Below are positions 1-8,163 of a DNA stretch of 64,000 bases, in pieces (the first letter of the stretch is position 1; each line of letters opens with the position of its first letter). Location of the stretch: NCBI RefSeq assembly GCF_900113185.1, contig NZ_FOZD01000002.1:992001-1056000 (forward strand), given 5' to 3'. Origin of the DNA: Agromyces sp. CF514 (lineage in GTDB: Bacteria; Actinomycetota; Actinomycetes; Actinomycetales; Microbacteriaceae). The position numbers and the translations under genes are program-made. Below the pieces are notes generated by a model. The model made no database searches and was not told the origin of the DNA. It saw nothing but the letters and a program-made list of their open reading frames with translations.

Positions 1-1
1 C

Positions 2-1453
2 GTGACGCTGCAGCCCGACGACGCCGACGTCGACGAGTTCTACTGGGACGTGAACGGCACCGGCTGGGCGCAGCCGTTCGGCACGGTGCGCGCCGAGCTC
101 CGCGTCGACGGGGCGCTCGGCGACGCCTTCACGGGACAGGCCGCGTGCTACCGCGGCAGTGCCGGCACGGGCACGCCATGCGAGAGCCTGCGGCTGGGCG
201 AGACGGCGGAGCAGCCGCTGCTCGTCGCGCAGGCGAGCACGATCGGCCCCTACGAGAACCTCACCATCGCCGCCGCGTTCGAGCCCGGCACGTTCGTGCC
301 GCGCGACGAGTCGTTCGCATCGTCGCCCGCAGCGGTGACCTCGGCCGTGTTCGCGGCCGTCGCGCTCGCGATGTTCGTGCTCGCGCTCGTGCTGCGGCTG
401 ACGAGCTGGCGCAGCGCGCCGAGCGGCACGATCATCGCCCAGTACGAGCCGCCCGAGGGAGTCAGCGCGCTCATGGCGGCCGACCTCGTCGACCAGCCGT
501 CGCGCGGCGTGACCGCCACCATCCTCGAGCGCGCGGTGGCGCGAGAGGTGCGCATCCTCGACCGAGGCGGCAAGAGCTACTCCGTGCAGTTCATGGGCGG
601 GCCGCTCGGCGACCTCGACGCCCAGTCCGTCGTGCGGGCGCTCTTCAGCGACTACCCGACGGTCGGGCAGGAGCGCGCACTGAAGTCGAAGTCGACCGCC
701 CTCGGCCAGCGCCTGCTCGCGATCCGCAAGGCCGTCGCCGCGCGGGCCGCGAGCTCGGGGCTGCGTCGACGACCCGCGATCGGCGGGCGCATCGCGATCG
801 CCGCCGTCGCGATCCTCTCCGCGGTGATCGCCTTCATCGGCGCGGTCATCGCCCTCGAGGCCGTCATGGGCGGCGGCTGGCCGTTCCTCGCACTCTTCGT
901 GGGCGGGCTCTCGGCCATGGCCGCCATCGTCACGGTCGCCGGGGTGCGGCCGCTCACCGCCGATGGGCGGCGACTGCGCGACCACCTCGAGGGCCTGCGC
1001 CTGTTCATCCGGCTCGCCGAGGCCGACCGCATCCGCATGCTGCAGAGCCCGAGCGGCGCGCTGCGCGACCCGGTGCGCGCCGCGCAGGCGCCCGTCTCCG
1101 GAGCGACGGATGCCGCGGCATCCGTCACCGGTCCGGCTGTCGCGGTCGACCCCGCAGAGGTGCTTCGACTGACGGAGCGCCTGCTGCCCTACGCCGCACT
1201 GTTCGGCCTCGAGAAGCAGTGGCTGCGCGAACTCGCATCGCTGTACGACGTGAACGGCCAGGAGCCGGGCTGGTACGCCGGGACGTCGGCGTTCGACGCC
1301 GCCCGATTCGCGGTCGCGGTCTCGGCGTTCACGACCACGTCGACCACCTCGTGGTCGGGCTCGTCGTCGAGTTCGTCGTCGTCGGGCTCCGGCGGCGGAG
1401 GGTCGTCCGGCGGTGGCGGTGGCGGTGGCGGTGGCGGCGGCGGAGGGGTCTGA
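2..1453 (+). CDS. DUF2207 family membrane protein, 5'-truncated
   Basis: The left end is cut by the window, so the true start lies upstream; the visible frame has 483 codons. The segment EFYWDVNGTGW near residue 12 and the pattern ERLLPYAALFGLEKQWLREL near the end are typical of DUF2207 proteins, which carry an extracytoplasmic N-terminal domain, a first membrane segment (here about residues 110-132), a cytoplasmic part and a membrane hairpin (about 263-285 and 295-318). The last 40 residues are almost only Ser, then Gly, a common but extreme tail for this family. The molecular function of DUF2207 is not established. A ZIP-type transporter starts 2 bases after the stop, so the two are probably co-transcribed. 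Confidence 0.85.
   Translation: MTLQPDDADVDEFYWDVNGTGWAQPFGTVRAELRVDGALGDAFTGQAACYRGSAGTGTPCESLRLGETAEQPLLVAQASTIGPYENLTIAAAFEPGTFVPRDESFASSPAAVTSAVFAAVALAMFVLALVLRLTSWRSAPSGTIIAQYEPPEGVSALMAADLVDQPSRGVTATILERAVAREVRILDRGGKSYSVQFMGGPLGDLDAQSVVRALFSDYPTVGQERALKSKSTALGQRLLAIRKAVAARAASSGLRRRPAIGGRIAIAAVAILSAVIAFIGAVIALEAVMGGGWPFLALFVGGLSAMAAIVTVAGVRPLTADGRRLRDHLEGLRLFIRLAEADRIRMLQSPSGALRDPVRAAQAPVSGATDAAASVTGPAVAVDPAEVLRLTERLLPYAALFGLEKQWLRELASLYDVNGQEPGWYAGTSAFDAARFAVAVSAFTTTSTTSWSGSSSSSSSSGSGGGGSSGGGGGGGGGGGGGV
1108..1123. repeat. GGATGCC-NN-GGCATCC palindrome, copy 1
   Basis: Perfect 16-bp palindrome with GC at the centre, inside the DUF2207 coding region, where it encodes an Asp-Ala-Ala-Ala-Ser stretch. 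The same element recurs elsewhere in the window. Confidence 0.8.
1409..1447 (+). repeat. GGC/GGT microsatellite encoding the poly-Gly tail
   Basis: Alternating GGT and GGC codons form a short 6-bp-period tract that encodes the C-terminal glycine run of the DUF2207 protein. Such a tract is prone to length change by slippage. Confidence 0.7.
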
Positions 1454-1455
1454 CC

Positions 1456-2187
1456 ATGGCGGACTGGTTCTGGGCGGCCGTCGCGGGCCTCGTCGCGGGC
1501 GGCGCGCTGCTCGTCGGCGCGGTCATCGCGTGGTTCGTGAAGGTACCGGCGACGATCGTCGCCTCGGTCATGGCGTTCGGCTCGGGCGTGCTCATCTCGG
1601 CGCTCGCCTACGACCTCGTGCTCGAGGCGCAGGGCGAAGGCGGATTCTGGCCGACGGTCGGCGGCTTCGCGGTCGGCGCGGTCGTGTACGTGCTCGCGAA
1701 CAACCTGCTCGACCGGCTCGACCAGCGCAATCCGCGCGGCAAGGGCGAGGACTCCGGCACGGGGGTCGGCATCGCGCTCGGCGCGCTGCTCGACGGTATC
1801 CCCGAGTCGGCCGTGCTCGGCCTCAGCATGGTCGGCGGCGGGGGAGTGAGCGTGCCGGTGCTCGTGGCCATCATCATCTCGAACGTGCCCGAGGGGCTCT
1901 CGAGCACGGCCGCGCTCAAGCAGGAGGGCCGTGGAGCCAAGTACGTGTTCCTGCTCTGGACCGGCATCGCGCTCGCGAGCGCGATCGCGGCGCTGCTCGG
2001 CTTCGTGCTGCTCGACGGCGCGAGCGGTGGGCTCACGGCGTTCATCACGGCGCTCGCCGCAGGGGCCATCCTGGCGATGATCTGCGACACGATGATCCCC
2101 GAGGCCTTCCGCTCGACGCACGCGTACACGGGCCTGCTCGCCACCTCGGGGTTCCTGCTGAGCTACGCGGTGCACGTGGCAGGTTGA
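1456..2187 (+). CDS. ZIP-family metal transporter homologue
   Basis: A 243-residue, almost wholly hydrophobic protein with about seven to eight membrane segments. It carries two helix motifs at the places where ZIP transporters have HNxPEG-type metal sites: DGIPES (about residue 115) and SNVPEG (about residue 143). The first lacks the usual His and has Asp instead, so metal choice cannot be read from the sequence. ZIP proteins move Zn2+ or other divalent metals into the cytoplasm. The ATG lies 2 bases after the DUF2207 stop, with the Gly-codon tract acting as a purine-rich ribosome-binding region. Annotated relatives are often just called ZIP family or membrane protein. Confidence 0.7.
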   Translation: MADWFWAAVAGLVAGGALLVGAVIAWFVKVPATIVASVMAFGSGVLISALAYDLVLEAQGEGGFWPTVGGFAVGAVVYVLANNLLDRLDQRNPRGKGEDSGTGVGIALGALLDGIPESAVLGLSMVGGGGVSVPVLVAIIISNVPEGLSSTAALKQEGRGAKYVFLLWTGIALASAIAALLGFVLLDGASGGLTAFITALAAGAILAMICDTMIPEAFRSTHAYTGLLATSGFLLSYAVHVAG

Positions 2188-2252
2188 GCGGATCGAGCGA
2201 ACGCATCGGGCACGTCTCGCGCGTGTTTTCGCGGCATCCGGCCTGCTGCGGC

Positions 2253-2490
2253 TAGAATGGGGGCTGCGCCCAGGCGAACCCGTTCTTCGTTCGACCATGC
2301 GAGCCCCGCCCGCATGCTGCTCGAACAGTGTTCAACCTCCTGCAGTGTTCCTGCTCGATCAGGTCTTCTCCTCGAGCAGGGGTTCGCCCGTTCCGCACCG
2401 GTCGCATCCGTCGATGCGCCGAGCGGTGCCGGCCGCCGAGATCGGCGACGGGCAGGCGCCCAGAGACGAGCCCCGATACCCCGGAGGATC
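2253..2490 (+). promoter_or_regulatory. Promoter and structured 5' leader of the SNF2 helicase gene
   Basis: This fills most of the 303-base gap before the helicase gene. A TAGAAT -10 box (2253-2258) implies a leader of about 225 nt. GGCGAACCC (2273-2281) is exactly complementary to GGGTTCGCC (2380-2388). Between them lie an 8-bp hairpin (CCTGCTCG 2350-2357 with CGAGCAGG 2373-2380, sharing one base with the outer stem) and two direct copies of CAGTGTTC. The long closing stem suggests a folded regulatory leader or a small RNA. I do not recognise the fold as SRP, 6S or any riboswitch. No clear -35 box is visible. Confidence 0.4.
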
Positions 2491-4614
2491 ATGGCCCAGA
2501 CGAGGCAGCGTCAGCGAACGCGTTCGCGCGACGACGACGCACCCATCATCCCGATCCTCGCGCGCAAGGTGCGCGAGGTCGAGCAGAAGGCGCAGAAGGG
2601 CAAGCTCGGTCCGACGAACCGCACCAAGTTCCAGGTCATCGCGCTGCTCATGCGCGAGGAGCGCGCCCGGGTGAAGTCCGACGGCGAGGTGCCCGACAAC
2701 GCGCGCGCCGAACTGCTGAAGCGCCTCGACGGCATCGCGCAGATCCTCGCGAAGACCGCCGCGCGCGACACGAGCCTCATCACGCTGCTCGAACCGGATG
2801 CCTCGATCTCGACGGTCGCGCAGCGGTTCCGCCGTGACTGGCTGCTCGAGTCGGGCGCCGAGCTCAGCGCCGACGAGCTCATCATCACGCGCGAGGCCGA
2901 GGTCAAGCCCGTGCTCGCCGAGAACCAGGTGATCCCCGCGTCGGTCAAGTCGCGGCAGCTCGCGAACCCGTTCCTCGCCCCCGACTTCTCGAAGCCCGTT
3001 GCTCCGCCCGCACCCGTGCGACGGCTCGCCAACTGGGAGCTGCTCGGCCCGCTGTTCAAGGCGTTCGAGCAGGGTTCCGGAGGCCAGGCCGCCTCGATGG
3101 AGCTGCCCGAGGCGCCCAAGATCGATCGGCTCGCGCCACGCGGGCTCGAGCTCATGAAGCACCAGGCGCGGTTCATCGAATCCGCTCGCGAGGGGCACCG
3201 CACGTTCCTGCTCGCCGACGAGCCCGGACTGGGCAAGACCGCGCAGTCGGTGCTCGCGGCATCCGTCGCCGATGCCTACCCGCTGCTCGCGGTCGTGCCG
3301 AACGTCGTGAAGATGAACTGGGCGCGCGAGGTCGAGCGCTGGACGCCGCACCGGCGCGCGACCGTCATCCACGGCGACGGCGACTCGCTCGACGCGTTCG
3401 CCGACGTGGTCGTCGTCAACTACGACGTGCTCGACCGGCACATGGCCTGGCTGTCGACCCTCGGGTTCCGCGGCATGGTCGTCGACGAGGCGCACTTCAT
3501 CAAGAACCTGCAGTCGCAGCGCTCGAAGAACGTGCTCGCGCTCGCCGACCGCATCCGCCGCGCCACGCCGGGCGGAGACCCCCTGCTGCTCGCCCTCACG
3601 GGCACCCCGCTCATCAACGACGTCGACGACTTCCGGGCCATCTGGCAGTTCCTCGGCTGGATCGAGGGCGACAAGCCGTCGCCCAGGCTGCTCGGACTCC
3701 TCGAAGAGAACGGGCTCACGCCCGCCGAGCCCGGCTTCTACGCCTCCGCGCGTCGCACCGTCATCGACCTCGGTATCGTGCGCCGGCGCAAGGTCGACGT
3801 CGCCGCCGACCTGCCGGCCAAGCGCATCGCCGACCTCCCGGTCGAGCTCGACGACGAACTGGGGCGCTCGGTGCGCGCGGCCGAGCGCGAGCTCGGCAAC
3901 CGCCTCGTCGGCCGGTTCCGTGCGCTCGTCGAGTCGCGCAACCTGCGCGTCGGCGACCTCGACGACGACGTGCGCGACCAGTACATCCGGGCCGTCGCGA
4001 GCGCCGAGCTCGAGGAGTCGAAGTCGGCGAAGTCGGGCGAGAACGTCTTCACGATGGTGCGCAAGATCGGCCAGGCGAAGGCCGGCCTCGCGGCCGACTA
4101 CGCCGCGCAGCTCGCGCGCTCGGTCGGTAAGGTCGTCTTCTTCGCCAAGCACATCGACGTCATGGACCAGGCCGAGTCGGCGCTCGCCGCGCGCGACCTG
4201 CGCACCGTCTCGCTCCGAGGCGACCAGACCGCATTGCAGCGGCAGGCGGCGATCGACGCGTTCAACAACGATCCGGATGTCGCGGTCGCGGTCTGCTCGC
4301 TGACCGCGGCCGGCGTCGGCGTCAACCTGCAGGCCGCGTCGAACGTCGTGCTCGCGGAGCTCAGCTGGACCGCCGCCGAGCAGACCCAGGCCATCGACCG
4401 CGTGCACCGCATCGGTCAGGACGAGCCGGTCACCGCATGGCGCATCATCGCCGCGCACACGATCGACGCGCGCATCGCCGAGCTCATCGACTCCAAGCAG
4501 GGCCTCGCGGCCCGCGCGCTCGACGGCCAGGACGTCGAGCCGGGCTCGGCCGACTCGGTGCAGCTCGACGCCCTCCAGCACCTGCTGCGCGCGGCGCTCG
4601 ACGGCGCGCTGTAG
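2491..4614 (+). CDS. SNF2-family DEAD/DEAH-type helicase/ATPase
   Basis: Encodes 707 residues. The ATG is preceded by GGAGG at 6-7 bases; longer in-frame openings upstream run through the structured leader and are not supported. An N-terminal basic region of about 220 residues is followed by a SNF2-like ATPase: Walker A DEPGLGKT (about 243-250), Walker B/DEAH VDEAHFIK (about 330), the LTGTPL motif III, and C-terminal helicase motif VI DRVHRIGQ (about 637). The family moves along DNA and remodels protein-DNA complexes or forks; the compact form resembles SMARCAL1-type annealing helicases. The exact cellular role in actinobacteria is not known to me. A hairpin follows the stop. Confidence 0.88.
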   Translation: MAQTRQRQRTRSRDDDAPIIPILARKVREVEQKAQKGKLGPTNRTKFQVIALLMREERARVKSDGEVPDNARAELLKRLDGIAQILAKTAARDTSLITLLEPDASISTVAQRFRRDWLLESGAELSADELIITREAEVKPVLAENQVIPASVKSRQLANPFLAPDFSKPVAPPAPVRRLANWELLGPLFKAFEQGSGGQAASMELPEAPKIDRLAPRGLELMKHQARFIESAREGHRTFLLADEPGLGKTAQSVLAASVADAYPLLAVVPNVVKMNWAREVERWTPHRRATVIHGDGDSLDAFADVVVVNYDVLDRHMAWLSTLGFRGMVVDEAHFIKNLQSQRSKNVLALADRIRRATPGGDPLLLALTGTPLINDVDDFRAIWQFLGWIEGDKPSPRLLGLLEENGLTPAEPGFYASARRTVIDLGIVRRRKVDVAADLPAKRIADLPVELDDELGRSVRAAERELGNRLVGRFRALVESRNLRVGDLDDDVRDQYIRAVASAELEESKSAKSGENVFTMVRKIGQAKAGLAADYAAQLARSVGKVVFFAKHIDVMDQAESALAARDLRTVSLRGDQTALQRQAAIDAFNNDPDVAVAVCSLTAAGVGVNLQAASNVVLAELSWTAAEQTQAIDRVHRIGQDEPVTAWRIIAAHTIDARIAELIDSKQGLAARALDGQDVEPGSADSVQLDALQHLLRAALDGAL

Positions 4615-4645
4615 CGCACGAGGCCGCCCGGCCGGTCGACGCGTC

Positions 4646-4697
4646 ATCCGTCGATCCCCGTCCCTCGCCCGAGCCGAAGGGGCGTGGATCGACGGAT
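4646..4697 (+). terminator. Candidate terminator after the helicase gene
   Basis: A perfect 12-bp inverted repeat (ATCCGTCGATCC and its complement) encloses 28 bases that can pair further through CCCC/GGGG. No U-tract follows, as is common in high-GC genomes. It lies 31 bases after the helicase stop. The rest of the gap to pfkA holds only the pfkA promoter candidate. Confidence 0.55.
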
Positions 4698-4818
4698 CAG
4701 CCGCCCGCCCGGCCAGGGGATCCGCGGCTCGCGGAGACAGCGTGGCGAGAACCTTGCACATCTTGGCGACCTTGCCTCGCGAGGGCCGTCGAGCCGCGTT
4801 CCGAGAGTCGAGGTTCGC

Positions 4819-4824
4819 TAGACT
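4819..4824 (+). promoter_or_regulatory. Candidate pfkA -10 box
   Basis: TAGACT fits the actinobacterial TANNNT -10 pattern. The start would be about 60 bases upstream of the pfkA ATG. No convincing -35 box at 16-18 bases is seen. Confidence 0.35.
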
Positions 4825-4892
4825 TCCGAACGTCGTGCCCCGATGAAGCGGCTCCAGCGACGTTCCCCAACTACCAAGGAGTCCCAGGCGTC

Positions 4893-5924
4893 ATGAAGAT
4901 CGGAATCCTCACCTCGGGCGGCGATTGCCCCGGACTGAACGCGGTCATCCGCGGATCCGTGCTGAAGGGCGTCATCTCCTACGACACCGAGTTCGTCGGC
5001 TTCCGCAACGGCTGGCGCGGCGTCGTCGAAGAGGACCTGATGCCGATCGTGCGTCACGACGTGCGCGGCCTCGCCAAGCAGGGCGGCACGATCCTCGGCT
5101 CCAGCCGCACCAACCCGTTCGAGGGCGAGGGCGGGGGCCCCGAGAAGATCCAGGAGATGCTCGACCGCAACGGCATCGACGCGATCATGGCCATCGGCGG
5201 CGAGGGCACGCTCACGGCCGCCCGCCGCCTGTGGGACGAAGGCGGCATCAAGGTCATCGGCGTGCCGAAGACCATCGACAACGACCTCGCGGCCACCGAC
5301 TACTCGTTCGGCTTCGACACGGCCGTGCAGATCGCGACCGAGGCCATCGACCGCCTGCGCACGACGGCCGACTCGCACGGCCGCTGCATGGTGCTCGAGG
5401 TCATGGGCCGCCACGTCGGCTGGATCGCCCTGCATTCGGGCATGGCCGGAGGCGCGCACGCGATCCTCATCCCCGAGCAGCCGCAGACCATCGAGCAGAT
5501 CACCGAATGGGTCGAGTCCGTGCGCGACCGCGGCCGTGCGCCGCTCGTCGTCGTCGCCGAGGGCTTCAAGTTCGAGGGCATGGAGGAGGCGCACTCGCAC
5601 AAGGGCCTCGACGCGTTCAACCGACCGCGCCTCGGCGGCATCGCCGAGCTCATCGCGCCCATGATCGAGGAGCGCACGGGCATCGAGTCGCGCGCCACCG
5701 TGCTCGGCCACATCCAGCGCGGCGGCGAGCCGACCGCGTTCGACCGCGTGCTCGCCACCCGGCTCGGCATGGCCGCCGTCGACGCGGTCTACGACGGCGC
5801 GTGGGGCTCCATGGTCACGCTGCGCGGCACCGACATCGAGACGGTCTCGATCGCCGAGGCCGTCGGCTCGCTCAACCAGGTTCCGCCGGCGCGCTACGAC
5901 GAGGCGAAGATCCTCTTCGGCTGA
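4893..5924 (+). CDS. pfkA: 6-phosphofructokinase
   Basis: Encodes 343 residues of the PFKA family, which phosphorylates fructose 6-phosphate in glycolysis. The opening MKIGILTSGGDCPGLNAVIR is the nucleotide/phosphoryl-donor loop, and PKTIDND (about residue 125) holds the catalytic Asp. By alignment in my head, the residue equal to E. coli Gly104 stays Gly (GGEGT), while the residue equal to Gly124 is Lys (PKTIDND). Pure PPi-dependent enzymes have Asp and Lys there, whereas Streptomyces-type ATP enzymes have Gly and Lys, so ATP is the likelier donor. AAGGAG sits 11 bases before the ATG. The Nudix gene follows after 16 bases. Confidence 0.93.
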   Translation: MKIGILTSGGDCPGLNAVIRGSVLKGVISYDTEFVGFRNGWRGVVEEDLMPIVRHDVRGLAKQGGTILGSSRTNPFEGEGGGPEKIQEMLDRNGIDAIMAIGGEGTLTAARRLWDEGGIKVIGVPKTIDNDLAATDYSFGFDTAVQIATEAIDRLRTTADSHGRCMVLEVMGRHVGWIALHSGMAGGAHAILIPEQPQTIEQITEWVESVRDRGRAPLVVVAEGFKFEGMEEAHSHKGLDAFNRPRLGGIAELIAPMIEERTGIESRATVLGHIQRGGEPTAFDRVLATRLGMAAVDAVYDGAWGSMVTLRGTDIETVSIAEAVGSLNQVPPARYDEAKILFG

Positions 5925-5940
5925 GTCCGACGGGCGTCGC

Positions 5941-6441
5941 ATGAGTCGAGGCGAACGGATGCCGCTGCCGCAGGTCTGCGTCTGCTACCTGCTGCGCGAG
6001 CACGAGGGCCGCACCGAGGTGCTGCTCGGCCGCAAGCGCCACGGCCTGGGCGTCGGCAACTTCGTCGGCCCGGGCGGCAAGCTCGAGCCGGGGGAGTCCG
6101 CGGCCGAGGCCATGGTGCGCGAGGTGCTCGAGGAGACGGGCATCCGCGTCGAGCCGCGCGACCTCGAGCCGCGAGGGCTCCTGAGCTACCACTTCCCGCA
6201 CCGCGAGTCGTGGAGCCAGGAGTCGAGCGTGTTCGTCGCACGTCGATGGAGCGGCGAGCCCGCGGCGTCCGACGAGCTCGAGCCCGAGTGGTTCGCGCTC
6301 GACGAGGTGCCCTACGCGACGATGTGGGACGACGCGAGATTCTGGCTGCCCGGCGTGCTCGCGGGCGGCACGGTGCGGCGCACGTTCGTCTTCGGCGCCG
6401 ACCTCGCGAGCGTGGTGGAGGAGCGCGGAAGCGTCGCGTAG
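5941..6441 (+). CDS. Nudix hydrolase (8-oxo-dGTP diphosphatase-like)
   Basis: A protein of 166 residues with a full Nudix box, GX5EX7REUXEEXGU, where the REVLEETGI part is seen at about residues 56-64. The Nudix fold cleaves nucleoside diphosphates linked to other groups; the resemblance to MutT/8-oxo-dGTPase is general and the substrate is uncertain. A second in-frame ATG 18 bases downstream (giving MPLPQVCVC...) has GAGG upstream and may be the real start. It follows pfkA closely and is ended by a small hairpin, so it probably shares the pfkA transcript. Confidence 0.85.
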   Translation: MSRGERMPLPQVCVCYLLREHEGRTEVLLGRKRHGLGVGNFVGPGGKLEPGESAAEAMVREVLEETGIRVEPRDLEPRGLLSYHFPHRESWSQESSVFVARRWSGEPAASDELEPEWFALDEVPYATMWDDARFWLPGVLAGGTVRRTFVFGADLASVVEERGSVA

Positions 6442-6448
6442 GATTTAC

Positions 6449-6470
6449 CCGGCGTTCGCCGGTTCTTCAT
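6449..6470 (+). terminator. Candidate terminator after the Nudix gene
   Basis: Stem CCGGC/GCCGG with a GTTC loop, followed by TTCTTCAT, only 7 bases after the Nudix stop. A short but well-formed intrinsic terminator. Confidence 0.55.
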
Positions 6471-6536
6471 CGTTGTCGGCTTTCGCCCTGTTCATCCGGT
6501 GACTCTCTGCACCGATCCGAGTCCGATCCAAGAAAG

Positions 6537-7721
6537 ATGCCGGTGGATCTCACCCTCATCGTCGTGCTGGTCATCGCACTGGCCCTCTTCTTCGACTTCA
6601 CCAACGGCTTCCACGACACCGCCAACGCGATGGCCACGCCCATCGCGACCGGTGCACTCCGGCCGAAGGTGGCGGTCGCGCTCGCCGCGATCCTCAACCT
6701 CGTCGGCGCGTTCCTCTCGACCGAGGTGGCCAAGACCATCTCGGGCGGCATCATCAAGGAAGGCGACGGGGGCGTGCTCATCACGCCCCAGCTGATCTTC
6801 GCGGGCCTCATCGGCGCCGTCGTCTGGAACATGGTGACCTGGCTGCTCGGCCTGCCGTCGTCGTCGAGCCACGCGCTCTTCGGCGGCCTCATCGGCGCCG
6901 CGATCGTGGGCGCCGGCGTCGGCGCCGTCGACTTCGCGGTGGTCGTCTCGAAGGTCATCCTGCCCGCGATCCTCGCGCCGCTCACCGCCGGCCTCATCGC
7001 CTACCTGGCGACGAAGCTCGCCTACGCGATCACGCGCCGCTACGACGGCAAGCCCGACGGGCGCTCGGGCTTCCGGTTCGCGCAGATCTTCTCGTCGTCG
7101 CTCGTCGCGCTCGCCCACGGCACCAACGACGCGCAGAAGACCATGGGCGTCATCACGCTCACGCTGGTCGCCGCCGGCCTGCAGACCGCGGGCAGCGAAG
7201 TGCAGACGTGGGTCATCGTGACCTGCGCGATCGCCATCGCGCTCGGCACGTACATGGGCGGGTGGCGCATCATCCGAACCCTCGGCACGGGCCTCACCGA
7301 CGTGAAGCCCGCGCAGGGCTTCGCCGCCGAGACCGCGACCGCCGCGACGATCCTCGCATCGAGCCACGTCGGCTTCGCGCTCTCGACCACGCAGGTCGCC
7401 TCGGGGTCGGTCATCGGCTCCGGCCTCGGTCGTCGCGGCTCCAAGGTGCGTTGGCGCACCGCCGGCCGCATCGGCATCGGCTGGCTGCTCACGCTGCCCG
7501 CGGCCGGCGCCGTGGGTGCGATCGCCGCGTTCATCGCACTGCTCGGTCCCGTCGGCGTCATCCTCGACGCCGTGGTCGGCGCGGGCGTCATCACCGGCAT
7601 CTTCCTGCTTTCGCAGCGCAGCGAGGTCTCGGCCTCGAACGTCACGAGCGAGGTGGCCGACTCCGGTCGAGCGGTGAAGATCAAGCGCAACCCGAAGCCG
7701 AAGGGCAAGGTGTCCAAGTGA
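6537..7721 (+). CDS. PiT-family inorganic phosphate permease
   Basis: Encodes 394 residues with about ten membrane segments. The two PiT repeats are visible: FDFTNGFHDTANAMAT near residue 20 and AHGTNDAQKTMG near residue 190, the GxND-type motifs that form the phosphate/cation path. PiT proteins import metal-phosphate complexes with protons or Na+ and work at normal phosphate levels. The start ATG is placed where the first membrane helix begins; the upstream purine run AAGAAAG is a weak ribosome site. The next gene overlaps the stop by 4 bases (GTGA), so translation of the two is likely coupled. Confidence 0.92.
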   Translation: MPVDLTLIVVLVIALALFFDFTNGFHDTANAMATPIATGALRPKVAVALAAILNLVGAFLSTEVAKTISGGIIKEGDGGVLITPQLIFAGLIGAVVWNMVTWLLGLPSSSSHALFGGLIGAAIVGAGVGAVDFAVVVSKVILPAILAPLTAGLIAYLATKLAYAITRRYDGKPDGRSGFRFAQIFSSSLVALAHGTNDAQKTMGVITLTLVAAGLQTAGSEVQTWVIVTCAIAIALGTYMGGWRIIRTLGTGLTDVKPAQGFAAETATAATILASSHVGFALSTTQVASGSVIGSGLGRRGSKVRWRTAGRIGIGWLLTLPAAGAVGAIAAFIALLGPVGVILDAVVGAGVITGIFLLSQRSEVSASNVTSEVADSGRAVKIKRNPKPKGKVSK

Positions 7722-8062
7722 TCGACTGGCTCGCATTCGTGCTGGTGCTCGTGTCGGCGCTCGTCGGCGCGTGCGTCGTGGTCTCGGCGTACTCCCTCGG
7801 CATCCGCCTGCTGACCATCTCGGGGCGCACGCCCGTCGTCACCCCGGCCGAGTTCACCGACGCGATCACGATCGTGACCCCCGCCGAGATCCGCAAGGCC
7901 GAGAAGCAGGCCGCCAAGGCGGCCCGCAAGAGCCCGCTCACCGACGGCCAGAAGCGATTCGCGCTCGTCGGCGCCTACGCGAGCTTCGCACTGAGCGCGA
8001 TCGCCGTGCTCGTCGGCGTCTACCTCATCATCGGCGAGCACCTCTTCAAGATCTTCAGCTGA
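7718..8062 (+). CDS. Small two-helix membrane protein coupled to the phosphate permease
   Basis: A 114-residue protein starting with GTG that overlaps the permease stop by 4 bases. It has an N-terminal membrane segment (about residues 3-30), a Lys/Ala-rich cytoplasmic loop (IRKAEKQAAKAARK) and a second membrane segment (about 85-106). I do not recognise a named family. The tight coupling suggests an accessory or regulatory subunit of the PiT transporter, but this is inference from position only. Confidence 0.7.
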   Translation: MIDWLAFVLVLVSALVGACVVVSAYSLGIRLLTISGRTPVVTPAEFTDAITIVTPAEIRKAEKQAAKAARKSPLTDGQKRFALVGAYASFALSAIAVLVGVYLIIGEHLFKIFS

Positions 8063-8093
8063 CCGGTCCTTCTGCTGGCCCGCCTCCTCCTGC

Positions 8094-8141
8094 TATAACT
8101 CAATTCCCGACAGTCCACCCGTCGGGCGCACCCGAGCGCCC
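8094..8141 (+). promoter_or_regulatory. Promoter and leader hairpin of the purine permease gene
   Basis: TATAAC (8094-8099) is a good -10 box. A 6-bp hairpin, GGGCGC/GCGCCC with a 6-base loop (8124-8141), lies in the short leader. It does not match the purine riboswitch, whose conserved core is absent. Confidence 0.4.
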
Positions 8142-8163
8142 GTCCCTCATCGAAGGTTCCCGG

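Noticed and set aside
2253..2400. SRP RNA or 6S RNA
   Set aside because: The conserved SRP tetraloop/GGAAG core and the 6S open bubble are not visible.
2359..4761. An 800-codon open frame on the minus strand across the helicase gene
   Set aside because: It is antisense to a clear SNF2 gene, has no ribosome site, and is of the Arg/Glu/Asp/Val-rich kind that high-GC genes leave on the opposite strand.
4437..4892. A long N-terminal extension of phosphofructokinase
   Set aside because: The open frame upstream runs through a terminator and promoter and into the helicase gene; the ATG with AAGGAG gives the normal length.
8063..8163. Purine riboswitch before the purine permease
   Set aside because: The conserved three-way junction bases are absent; only a short hairpin is present.
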